Assembly (NCBI GenBank): GCA_019137255.1
Contig: WPDH01000137.1
Span: 186,001 to 250,000, forward strand
DNA length: 64,000 bases
Reading direction: 5' to 3'
From: Corinectria fuckeliana
Taxonomy: Eukaryota; Ascomycota; Sordariomycetes; Hypocreales; Nectriaceae
In this document: piece after piece, positions 20,760-30,410 of the stretch
How the letters are laid out: each line of letters opens with the position of its first letter
Position numbering within the stretch: position 1 is the stretch's first letter
Notes under the pieces: model-generated
Told to the model about the DNA's origin: nothing
Databases searched by the model: none
The model's input: the letters and a program-made list of their open reading frames with translations, nothing else
Position numbers and translations under genes: made by a program

Positions 20760-21591
20760 ATGGCCACCGCCGCCCCCATCGTCCTCATCCTCGGCGCCGG
20801 CTCCAACATCGGCCAGGGCGTCGCCCGCGCCTTCGCCGCCAAGGGCTACAAGACGGCCCTCGTGGCGCGCCGTCTGAAGGAAGCCGACAGCACGCCCGAC
20901 CAGCTCCACATCCCCGGCGACCTGGCGGACCCCGAAGCCGTCGTGGGCGCCTTTGCCAAGGTCAAGGCCGAGCTGGGCAGCGCCCCGAGCGTGGTGGTCC
21001 ACAACGGTAAGAAACAAGACACCACATCTGCCTCGCCATCATCTTCCTTGGCAACCATAAGCCTGCTGACACGAGCGCATCCGCGCAGCCGCCGCCGTGA
21101 CGCCCACGCCGCCCGACGACCCGCTGTCGTTGCCGCTGGCCGACTTCGCGCGGGACCAGGCCGTCAACACCACCAGCGCCTTTGTCGCGGCGCAGCAGGC
21201 GGCGCTCGGCTTTGCGGCGCTGCCTGCTTCCGCGTCCCGGACCTTCATCTACACGGGCAACATCCTCAACACGGGCGTGATCCCGGCGCTGTTCGACCTC
21301 GGCGTCGGCAAGTCGGGCTCGGCGCACATCATCCGGTCTGCGGCGGGGGCGTACAAGGACCGCGGGTTCAAGTACGGCGGTTCTTCCCTTCCCTGGCAAG
21401 CTGACTGAGTAAAGCTGACTGGTTCGTGTAGGTTCTACTATGCTGATGAGCGCAAGGCGGATGGGTCGGCTGCGTACGGAGTTGACGGGGATGCGCACGG
21501 GAAGCTGTACGTTGAACTCGCCGAGGGCGAGGCGCAGGGGCCGTGGCAGCAGACGTTTGTCAAGGGGGTGGGATACAAGGACTTTTCTTAG
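20760..21591 (+). CDS. Atypical SDR-like Rossmann-fold protein
   Basis: Three exons (20760-21006, 21089-21371, 21432-21591) give 229 codons. The N-terminus, ILGAGSNIGQGVARAFAAKGYKTALVAR, is a clear NAD(P)-binding Rossmann start with a glycine-rich loop at residues 11-18. VVVHNAAA replaces the NNAG motif. The active-site Tyr-x3-Lys of classical SDRs is not visible: the matching helix reads NTTSAFVAAQQAALGF, and the strand after it is RTFIYTGNI. It is therefore an atypical SDR that may bind a dinucleotide but lacks the standard proton relay. Fungal genomes carry many such proteins of unknown role. It is soluble, with no signal peptide. Its 3' neighbour on the same strand is the rhamnosidase, 811 bp away. 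Confidence 0.8.
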
Positions 21592-22402
21592 TCTGCTTGA
21601 TCTGGGCTGGGTTGGATGCGGAGTGAAAGAACGAGCTCCGGTTCAAGGCTTCGGCGCTCATCACCGGAAATCCCTTTACCCTATGTCTCCCTGAGTTGCC
21701 AGTAATTACAAACAACATTGACTCAAGCATACTTACTCGGGGTTTAGCTGAACTTGTTCCATCTCGATTGCAGCTACAACCTGTTGGCAACTGTTTCTTC
21801 CACGGTGAGAGGCCTGCCCTGCTCTAAACATTGTCCGGAAGAGACGGGAGAAGAAAAAGCGGTGTCGCCACAACACCAGCCCAGAAAGCAAGCGAAGCTT
21901 ATTTGCAGCCATCACACCATTCCAATGTCCATCCGCTTACATTGCGTGACTGTCACCGCATTGATCAACTGCCTGTATCGAAGTTGTTGCCACTGCGGAA
22001 CACAGCGCCCTCCAGCCAATGAGCCTCGCCCTCTCGGGGCAGAACCCCACGAATACTACCGCCACTTCAACCTCGTTTTCGGGGCCGACCACTCAACGGC
22101 CCGCTGCCATACCTCCGGGACCGTCGCCTGCCGGGGCCTGTCGTCATGGGGTTTCTGAACGGGGAGCGATCGCTTTCCCCTCACTTTGATTCCCGTGGGG
22201 AGATGGTCCCCGCAAGATCAGGATATTCGCTGTGATGACGGGCCGAATGCCTTGTGCGAATGACTACGGCGAACTAACGTCCCTGGGGTAATGATGCGCG
22301 AGGACGTTGTGCGTCTCTGCTCTGCCTCGTGATATAAGTATCACTTCCGAGTTGGCGGAAACAAGGACAGCATCTGCATCTTGGTGACTTGGCTCTATCA
22401 GC
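21592..22402. other. Promoter region of the rhamnosidase gene
   Basis: I find no gene here. Open frames on both strands are short and overlap each other. The last 80 bases hold a TATA-like element. CCCCAC and CCCCGC boxes (for example near 22047 and 22208) resemble carbon-repressor sites (SYGGRG), which would fit a plant-wall gene, but such short motifs are expected by chance. Confidence 0.4.
22333..22338 (+). promoter_or_regulatory. TATA-like element of the GH78 gene
   Basis: TATAAG lies 65-70 bases before the ATG at 22403, the expected distance for a fungal core promoter with a short leader. Confidence 0.45.
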
Positions 22403-25015
22403 ATGGCCGTCTCGATATCGCAGGTATCCTTCGAGCACCACCGCTCCGCCCTCGGCATCGCCGAGACCGAGCCTCGGATCTCTTGGCGCTTCGACGGCAT
22501 CGTCTCCAACTGGGAGCAGAGCGCCTACAACCTCGAGATCAGCCGCGGCGCGGGCGGCAATTCCAGCATCCACACGTGCAACTCATCCGAGTCACTCTAC
22601 GTAGCGTGGCCCGAAGAACCCCTGGCGACGGCCGAACAGGCCTCGGTTCGCGTTCGCGCCCACGGCCACTTCGGCCAGTCTTCGACGCCCTGGTCGGACT
22701 GGGTGGCTGTCGAGACGGGTCTCTTGGCCGCCGAGGACTGGGCTGGCGCTGTGCCCGTTGCGGCACGGCGGAAGACGGAAAGGGGAGAAGCCAAGCGGCC
22801 CGTCTACTTCCGCAAGGAGTTCCCCATAAATGGGCCCATCCAGTCTGCGAGACTTTACATTACGGCTCTGGGCTTGTACGAGGCTGAGATCAACGGCCAG
22901 CGGGTTGGCAACTCTGTGCTGGCCCCGGGCTGGCAATCGTACAGCCACCGTCATGTCTACAACACTTATGATGTAACGCAGCTAGTCAGGAATGGAGGCA
23001 ATGCCATTGGCGTTGTAGTTGGCGAGGGTTGGTTCCTCGGAAGATTGGGCTGGGAGAAACAGCGTGAGTTTTGGGGGGACACTATTGGCCTCCTGTCGCT
23101 CCTGAGAGTGACTCTCGAGAACGGGACGGCACTGGACATTACCACAGACCCTTCCTGGAGCGCTAATGTTGGTCCCATTGTTTCGTCGGAGATATACAAC
23201 GGCGAGACCTACGATTCGAGGCTAGAGACGGAAATTGAAGGCTGGTCGTCCGCCGGCTTTGGCCAAGACAATTGGCTCGCAACCAAAGAGCTCGATCCCC
23301 TGAAAGGTTCTCTCGCACCTCCCGACGGCCCACCCGTTCGAAGGCTGGAAGAAAGAGAGCCAGAGAAAATCTTCAAATCTCCATCTGGCAAGAGAATCAT
23401 CGACTTTGGCCAGAACCTCGTTGGCTGGGTCAGGCTCACAGTCAAAGGGCCAAGGGGCACAAACATCACGCTGCACCATGCCGAGGTACTGCAAAAAGGA
23501 GAGCTCGCCCTGGTTCCTTTGAGAACCGCCAGAGCAACCGACAGCCTCATCCTGCACGGGAACGGCACGCAGACATGGGAACCTCACTTCACCTACCACG
23601 GCTTTCGATACGTTCAAGTCGACGGGTGGCCGGACGACGACACGTCCTTCAGCGGGGACGCCATCACAGCCGTCGTGGTCCACGGCGACCTGGAGCAGAC
23701 GGGATGGTTCGACTGCTCCAACCACCTCCTCAACAAGTTCCACTCCAACGTCCGGTGGTCGATGAAGGGCAACTTCCTCTCCATCCCGACCGACTGCCCG
23801 CAGCGCGACGAGCGGCTGGGCTGGACGGGCGACGCCCACGCCTTCGGCCCGACTGCCAACTTCCTCTATGATACTGCCGGGTTCTGGAGGGGCTGGCACC
23901 GCGACGTGTGGTCCGAGATGCAGCGGAACCAGTCCATGGTTGTTCCCTATTACGTGCCGACCCTCCCCCCCGACGGCGAGAGTCAAGCGACGGCGTACTG
24001 GGGCGACGTCGCCGTGGCTGGCCCTTGGAACCTGTACAGGTTCTTTGGGGATGTGGAGGTCCTCAGGGAACAGTCTGCCCAAGCCAGCGGATGGATCGAT
24101 GCTGGCATTCCCCGGAACGAAGACGGCCTCTGGAACAGAAGCACTTTCCAGTTCGGCGACTGGCTAGATCCCGAGGCGCCGCCTGACAGTCCCGGCGACG
24201 CAACGACGGCATTGCATCTCGTCGCCGACGCCTACCTCGTGCGCATGACGGAGGTGCTGGCCAACATCTCGAGCGCCGTGGGAAAAACGTCCAAAGCGGC
24301 AGACTACCGGAAACAGCACGACAGGCTCCGGGCGGAGTTCCAGAAGGCATGGATGGAGGATGGAGCGCTGGTGAACCGCACCCAGACCGCGTATGCTCTC
24401 GCCATCGACTTTGGCCTCTACACCGACGAGGCCGAACGCGAAGCCGCGGGCAAGACGCTGCGCAACCTGGTGGCCGGCAACGACTACCTCGTCGGCACCG
24501 GCTTCGCTGGCACGCCGGCACTGGGCCCGGCGCTCCGGAGCATCGGCGCAACCGACGACTTCTACAGGATGCTCCTCCAGACGTCGGTGCCCTCCTGGCT
24601 GTACCAGGTGGTGCAGAACGGCACCACCACCTGGGAGCGCTGGGACAGCCTCCTCGCCAACGGCAGCCTCAACCCGGGCGAGATGACCAGCTTCAATCAC
24701 TACGCCTTCGGGTCCGTCGCCGACTGGATCCACCAGAGCGTCGGGGGGCTGGCGCCTGCGGAGCCCGGGTGGAAGGTCGCGGAGGTGGCGCCGAGGCCCG
24801 GCGGGAACATCACCAGTGCCGACTCGCGGTTCGTGAGCGGGTACGGCGAGGTCCGGGTTCAGTGGTGGATTGACGAGGGCGATTTCCGTCTGAACTTGTG
24901 GGTGCCTCCGAATACGAGGGCGAGGTTGTCCTTGCCCAAGGGGGGAGAGACGGAGGAGCTAGGGTCTGGGTACTACGAGTATCGGCAGTCCGGATATGAT
25001 GACTACGGGGACTGA
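22403..25015 (+). CDS. GH78 alpha-L-rhamnosidase
   Basis: This intronless gene encodes 870 residues, the usual length of a fungal GH78 enzyme. The N-terminus (SFEHHRSALGIAETEPRISW) and the beta-sandwich region with GLYEAEINGQRVGNSVLAPGW are typical. The catalytic (alpha/alpha)6 barrel carries TDCPQRDERLGWTGDAH at about 463-479; the acidic residues D469 and E470 correspond to the conserved DExxGW catalytic motif. Later blocks WERWDSLL and MTSFNHYAFGSV are also family signatures. These enzymes release terminal L-rhamnose from rhamnogalacturonan side chains or plant glycosides. No signal peptide is seen, so an intracellular enzyme acting on imported oligosaccharides or flavonoid rhamnosides is likely. 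The gene converges with a secreted GH28 enzyme only 205 bp away, which fits pectin breakdown. Confidence 0.93.
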   Translation: MAVSISQVSFEHHRSALGIAETEPRISWRFDGIVSNWEQSAYNLEISRGAGGNSSIHTCNSSESLYVAWPEEPLATAEQASVRVRAHGHFGQSSTPWSDWVAVETGLLAAEDWAGAVPVAARRKTERGEAKRPVYFRKEFPINGPIQSARLYITALGLYEAEINGQRVGNSVLAPGWQSYSHRHVYNTYDVTQLVRNGGNAIGVVVGEGWFLGRLGWEKQREFWGDTIGLLSLLRVTLENGTALDITTDPSWSANVGPIVSSEIYNGETYDSRLETEIEGWSSAGFGQDNWLATKELDPLKGSLAPPDGPPVRRLEEREPEKIFKSPSGKRIIDFGQNLVGWVRLTVKGPRGTNITLHHAEVLQKGELALVPLRTARATDSLILHGNGTQTWEPHFTYHGFRYVQVDGWPDDDTSFSGDAITAVVVHGDLEQTGWFDCSNHLLNKFHSNVRWSMKGNFLSIPTDCPQRDERLGWTGDAHAFGPTANFLYDTAGFWRGWHRDVWSEMQRNQSMVVPYYVPTLPPDGESQATAYWGDVAVAGPWNLYRFFGDVEVLREQSAQASGWIDAGIPRNEDGLWNRSTFQFGDWLDPEAPPDSPGDATTALHLVADAYLVRMTEVLANISSAVGKTSKAADYRKQHDRLRAEFQKAWMEDGALVNRTQTAYALAIDFGLYTDEAEREAAGKTLRNLVAGNDYLVGTGFAGTPALGPALRSIGATDDFYRMLLQTSVPSWLYQVVQNGTTTWERWDSLLANGSLNPGEMTSFNHYAFGSVADWIHQSVGGLAPAEPGWKVAEVAPRPGGNITSADSRFVSGYGEVRVQWWIDEGDFRLNLWVPPNTRARLSLPKGGETEELGSGYYEYRQSGYDDYGD

Positions 25016-25220
25016 AAGCAAGCAACATGTGCTTGGCAGTTGGCAGCTAAGAGCGGTTTCTAAATTACACTCTTCTTTGTAGTTTTACGGGCTCCTTTAC
25101 GTCAAGGTATGCCCATCTAATCAAGTGTTTAGCAGATAAAGCTGGTGGATATTAGCTACTAAACTATGACTTACAACCTCCCCTTTTGACTCGTTTGTCT
25201 ACCAAGCCTCCAGCGTCAAC

Positions 25221-26770
25221 TCAGAAATCTCTCACTGGGAACGGGCTGGCTGTCGCCAACGGGACCGAGCATTTATCTGCGAGCGCCGCCTGAGCCTCAT
25301 CGCTCTCCGACGCCACGCAGTCGACGCCAACATCGGAAACACCATCGCAGATGACCACGGCCGCGCCACAGGGGCTCTGCACGTCAAAGTCCTCGAACCT
25401 GATGCTCTCGCAGACGGCGGCCGGGTTGGTGCTGCAGGTCAGCCTCACCACGGCGCGTCCGTACTTGCCCGACGTGTAGCCCGTGAAGTTCTGGAACAGG
25501 ACGTTGGTGATGTTCATCTGCGACGGGTACCGGGCGCACGTCTCGGCGTCGACGTCGAAGTAGCACGAGTCGATAAAGGCCGCGTACTCGCTGTTGGCGC
25601 TCCAGAAGTTGCGGAACGTGACGTTGTCGATGAAGCCGTAGCCGACGTCGGGCCCGGCCCACGTCTTGAGCCGCGCGCCGTGCTGCCCGTTGAGCATCCA
25701 GACGTTCTCGATGACGACGTCCTGGACGAAGGACTTTTCGCCTTCGTACTGGCCCAGAGAGCCCATGGACTGGCCGTGCGTGCCTATGTATGTGTGTGTG
25801 AGCGTGAACTAGTATACTGGTGGTGGAGTGCGGGCTCACCGTTGCAGTACATGGTGTCGACGTGGACGTCGCTGGCGTTGCTCTTGGGCGAGAAGCAGTC
25901 GTCGCCAATGTCGACCCACGCGCGCTCGACGGTGAGGTGCTCGATGTTCAGCGAGTCGAAGAAGTCTGTGTTCTTGGGGAGAACCGTGGCGTTGTTCGAC
26001 TCTGCCGTGCAGATGACGTCGCGGAAGGCAATGTCCTCAGCTAACGTGGGTGTTGGTGTACTGCATCAGAATGCGGAAAAGGCTGCCGGTCACTTACAAG
26101 TAACGACAAACGTGGTCCAGCAAGGCGAGTCCTTGAAGTGAATGCCCTCAATCTCCAGGCCGCTCGCGTTCTGGGCATAGAAGAGGACGGGCCGCAGGTA
26201 TTCGTTGCCGGGATCGAGGATCTCAAGGCCGGAGAACTCGTTCCACCATCGCTGGCCGTTTCCGTTCAAGACGCCCTCGCCGTAGAGCTTGATATCCTTG
26301 CCTCCCCACTTCCAGAACATGAGGGAGTTCTACAGCTCTATTAGCAACGAAGGATGATGGGATGAGAATGGACCACTCACCTGGAACGGATGGGTAAAGG
26401 CATTCTCCTGCCAGTACGCCGTGTCGTTGGTGAATTTGATTTCTCCCTCGAGATGGATATGCACATCGCTGAGCCACGTCAAGTCCAGCGGCTTGCCAAT
26501 CATGTACGTGTGTCCCTCGGGAAGATAGAGGGTGCCGCCGTGGTTGGCCTTCTCCAGGCCCTTCAGGAACGCATCCGAGACGTCATCCTCGTCGTTCTTG
26601 GACGAGCGGATGGTGACCTTTCTGCGGTGGTGCTGCGTAGGAGGTGCCTTGTAGGGGTGCTTGGAGCGGAACTCGACAACGTCCCTGGGCACGCCGGCGG
26701 GAAGCTCGAGAGCGTTCGCGAGAGCCCTGGCAAGGATGGAGAAGAGGGGGAGGAAAGACGATGGCTTCAT
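25221..26770 (-). CDS. Secreted GH28 exo-type polygalacturonase / rhamnogalacturonase
   Basis: Four exons (26770-26381, 26329-26098, 26040-25840, 25783-25221) give 461 codons. An N-terminal signal peptide (MKPSSFLPLFSILARALANA) is followed by a parallel beta-helix protein of family GH28. The four motifs are visible: NTD at 231-233, GDD at 253-255 with both catalytic Asp, THGQSMGS at 276-283 with the catalytic His277, and RLK at 312-314. THG in place of GHG and the long insertions point to an exo-acting type (exo-polygalacturonase or rhamnogalacturonan galacturonohydrolase) rather than endo. Introns are 51-57 bp. Several Asn-x-Ser/Thr sites fit secretion. It is paired, tail to tail, with the GH78 rhamnosidase. 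The in-frame ATG at 26830 is rejected because it puts 20 residues before the signal peptide. Confidence 0.92.
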
Positions 26771-27859
26771 GGTGGATGCTTGAGCGACGACTTGATGAGG
26801 GAACCCCGGCAAGGCTGGAGAAACCTGCATATTCGTCGCCGACTTGAGCTGTCTTTATAGATGTCGATGGCATCCGCGCGATACTACCCCCCAGATGGAT
26901 CTTGCAGGGTTGACCCCATTTAACCAACACCCGGTAGGGCGATGTATATGACGAGGGGCATGCTGTAATGCACGAACCATCGTTGGGTCCTCTCGTTCAC
27001 AACTACAAACGCAGCAATGGTGAAACTGCTAGGACTAGTGCTGACATTAACCTGGGGGGATCTTCAAACACTTGCCTGCTCCCGTCATGGCATGCATCGT
27101 CACTGCATTCTCCCTTGGCCGCTCATTTCGCACTGCAACATCCACCTATGGGCGTTCACTCTCCGGCATCGAGGCGTAGAGGCTGGCCATTCGGCGGCAT
27201 GAACAACTGCAGTGCAACGCTCGGAAAGGGTGATCAATGCCCGGTTACCGGAGGAATTAACTGGAGATTGTCGGGCCCTACCCATGTATCGTCGAGTCAT
27301 TGCAGACCATCATTGATGGACTGAGAAACTCCGTCTCGCGGAATATCTTCCCCACAGAGAAAAGGACCTCCCCGCATCTGGAGATCCCCCGCATCGTCAG
27401 GCCGGATGGTCGCCCCGGTTGCTAAAGACGGGGTTTACTCTATCGGGGATTGAGTGTTCGTCTCTCCTTGCTGTGGTAGTGTCAAATACAACGATAGCTC
27501 GAGCTCGATTAGTATTTGTGTCAGGCTGGAGATGTGTTTCTAATTAGCGTATTAGTATCCTTTGTCAAAGTGATGGTGGTCGAGGGCTGGTAGAATGACC
27601 TCGCGTGATAACCGACCCCAAGTCATGTACGTACTAACTAAGCCTTACCTTCAATACGGCCTTGGTTGTGCTCTCGCTAAGCTGGTCTACCCAGTCATGC
27701 TCACGATGTCTTGGGCCGCCTTTGCGATTTCTCGTGGGAATACAGTCAAGTCTCTTATAGCTTACTGGTTGGTGTCACTGATACTAATGATCATTGCATG
27801 GCGTAGCTAAGCGGGTTTATCGAGGTTTGCAAATTAATCTCTAGTACGACGATAACCGT
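26771..27859. other. Promoter of GH28 and gene-free DNA
   Basis: I see no recognisable gene. Short frames near 26968-27324 and 27595-27810 have no motif support; the latter has a hydrophobic run, but it is short and isolated. Confidence 0.45.
26853..26859 (-). promoter_or_regulatory. TATA box of the GH28 gene
   Basis: TATAAAG on the minus strand lies about 85 bases before the ATG at 26770. This placement also means the ATG at 26830 would be only about 25 bases away, supporting the shorter start. Confidence 0.55.
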
Positions 27860-28500
27860 AGCAGAGCTAAAGGAAGGCCCCTGTAGTAAGCCCATAATTT
27901 TGTCGAGTTGCTTCGACAACTTGTCGTGCCCCTCTGGCAGCTCGGCCAGCACAGCCTGACAAAACTCAGCATCCCACTCCGTACCAATCTTCCATGTCGG
28001 ATAAGGTCGAGAAAAGCCCAACGCCATAGTGCGTGAAGAACCGTCCTTGCCATGGCTCGCCATCGCTTCCACCCACTGGCTCCGGCGGCATCTCATTGAC
28101 TGGTGTCGACTGGAGCTCTTGTACCAGACTTGAGACTTGCTTCATGATATCCGCACAGGCTTCTTATCCCATGATAGGCAATAGTTGATCGAGGACTTGG
28201 CCATGCACAAAGTCCATAACCATTAGCCAGCAGAGTCGGTCCCGGCCTAGGACGTCGGGGATAGTGACCCGAAGCACGTGGCGAACAGCTGGTGTGCGGA
28301 AATGCAAACCAGAGGCCAACTTTTGAGTCTCAGCTTCACCGCGCGTCATACAGCCGCCGCCTTTGATGACGAGGTCTTCCGAGAGTCGAACAACCTTGCT
28401 ACTTCCGAACTCATAAAGAACAGGACCTCTGCAGAACAGTTGGCCGAGCTCCTCGTAGGACAGGGCAGGGAGAAGATGTCATCCGTTGTACCCAGTGGGA
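27860..28500 (-). pseudogene. APH-family kinase relic lacking the catalytic core
   Basis: Read in reverse, pieces match fungal aminoglycoside-phosphotransferase-like (APH) proteins in order: TDDIFSLPCPT, then in another frame LVIKGGGCMTRGEAETQK, HFRTPAVRHVL and WLMVMDFVHGQVLDQLL, a TAA at 28164, then SLVQELQSTPVNEMPPEP and GRFFTHYGVG. The next family part, which should carry the HxDxxxxN and IDW catalytic motifs, is absent; the sequence jumps near 27985 to the C-terminal EWDAEFCQAVLAELPEG. So a deletion has removed the active site, besides the stop and frame changes. Intact relatives are small-molecule or unknown kinases of the cytosol. No function is expected from this copy. Confidence 0.68.
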
Positions 28501-29177
28501 ACGTGTTTCTTTGTTCTTTGGTACTGGCGTGGTTTCGGGCGTTGGGTCTGGTGAACGCTCTGGTGAGCGTTGTGCAGGAGGAGAATGCATCTGGGCTAGG
28601 AGTTTGGTAGTAAAAGATGCTTCTGAGACAGGAGCGGACGAGGGGTGCGTTTGTTCTTACAGCTGGTAGATGTTGTTGAGAATTCGCACTAATGCATGGT
28701 CCAAGATATTCCATGTAGAGATTAGGAATGGTGAGCACAACGAAAACTGCCCACTAACTCAGCATACGTGCCCCCGTCTAGTCTCGCCGTATTACTCTGA
28801 GTCATCGCATTTCTAGTTGCAGCAAAAGGTAATGCGCATTACGCCTGATGCTAGTGCTAAGCTGGTCCTAAAAGCTGAATATGAATATATTCGGGCTGTA
28901 AACCCACCCTTGCCATGTCATTAACCTTAACATAATCCTAATGTGCCAATGCCCTGATGCCCTACTTGTTCTGTTATTGTTAACAGCAAGACTATGTCCA
29001 AGGAGAGAATATAAGCGTGAAAGTCGGCATGGACACATGATATACAGCCCATCTGGCTCATTCTAAGCTTACGACCGGTCACACTATGGTGGAATATCTA
29101 CGAATGGCAGATTGCAAGGGAAATCGTAGGGGGCCCACTCGTCTTAGAAACTCGGTCATATCGTTCTCAACTTGGAC
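28501..29177. other. Gene-free region
   Basis: There is no supported feature. The first part may include the decayed N-terminus of the APH-like gene. From about 28740 the DNA is A/T-rich and without long frames. Confidence 0.45.
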
Positions 29178-29812
29178 TCAATACCGATCAAAGAGACTCA
29201 GATCCAGCGGGAGTCTCTCGCCCATCCAAATCGCCCTCTCCGAGTGATCCTTCTTCGCCACCAAAGACGCATTCTCGCCCTCCTTTGGAACAACGTTTGG
29301 ATGGATCAGGGCAGACAGGGGTCCACGCCAGATTGCTAGCCATGAGATGAAGGCGCCAAACTGTGCCGGGGTGAAGAGGTTGACCTCGAACATGGCCACT
29401 GGATGGGGGCCAATAGGCTTGTCCCAGAACCTGTAGATTCGCAATTCAGGAACTACAACGATAAGTCAACCGGCCAGTGGAGCAGATGTGTGAAGACTCA
29501 CACTCTCGTCGGATTCTTTGCCAGAGCTCGCTGGCGTACTTGGTCTGTTCTGCATTTGACTGAAAGTAGTAGATGTGGACGTCGCTGGAGATGATGGTTA
29601 ACACCAAGCCTGCTGAGTGTCAGGGATGAAGAGTCCACTTACAAACCACCTTGCCTGCCCCTGTCGAGTGGAGGCGTAAACTTCTCATAAGCTTCGCTCA
29701 GCTTATCCGCCGGTGGGTTTACATAACTCTTCCCGTCTTCTGCTTTCTCGTCGGGCAAAGGCGGTGCGTCTTCGTAGCCACTCAGCGGGGAGGGATAAGT
29801 ACTAGCCGACAT
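29178..29812 (-). CDS. DOPA 4,5-dioxygenase family protein
   Basis: Three exons (29812-29643, 29584-29502, 29452-29178) give 175 codons with 58 and 48 bp introns. The family (PF08883) opens catechol rings extradiol; the classic member makes betalamic acid from DOPA in Amanita. Visible motifs are DVHIYYF with His60, IGPHPVAMFEVNLF with His101 and ALIHPN with His135, the three histidines expected around the metal. Length is normal for the family, and the end SERAIWMGERLPLDLSLFD is conserved. No signal peptide is present, so it should be cytosolic. In ascomycetes such proteins probably act on plant or fungal catechols. The flanking genes are relics, so context gives no pathway. Confidence 0.88.
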
Positions 29813-30410
29813 ACTGCAGAGCCGGGGTTTGGACGTGTTAAAGACTTGGTGATCACTTGCCTGACTCCAAGGTAGTCTTGAGTGAACAGAAACAGACTGT
29901 GCAGTGGTAAATAGAGCTGTGAGTGGCCTTGAATCGATTTGATTTGTAATACACTCGTACGCTTGGCCTCAATTGCGTAATTTGAGGGGTTCTTGGGCTT
30001 TCCAGCTGAGCTAATCAAAGACGGGATGGGATGTAGCTCGTCACAATAGCCTCAAAACAGGGCGGTCAACATAGGCAGAACCGGAAGAACGGAACATCTT
30101 GGGACTGGGCTGGATGCCTGTTTGAAGATGACTGTAGTTGTATCGCATGATTTCCTCGAGAACAGTCACCACTTTTAAAGGGGTCCTGTCATCATGCTAT
30201 TTACCCACAATCAGCCCGCAATAGGTTAATCAGGGTCATGGTACATGGTAATGTGATAGGGATGTGATGGAGTAACTGGGGCTTTAAGCCGCTCACTGTC
30301 TCACTAGAGCCCTGTCTCAAATGGCAAGGGCAATGTTGTCAGTTATTAATTATGCTACTCCAGTACATCTAGTATGACATTAAACTAGACTGAGCCATTC
30401 TCGAGATAAC
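29813..30410. other. Upstream region of the DOPA dioxygenase gene
   Basis: No gene is visible. The region is bounded by the start of the dioxygenase gene and the end of the Agd3-like relic. Scattered TTAAT-rich stretches occur near 30330-30410. Confidence 0.45.
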
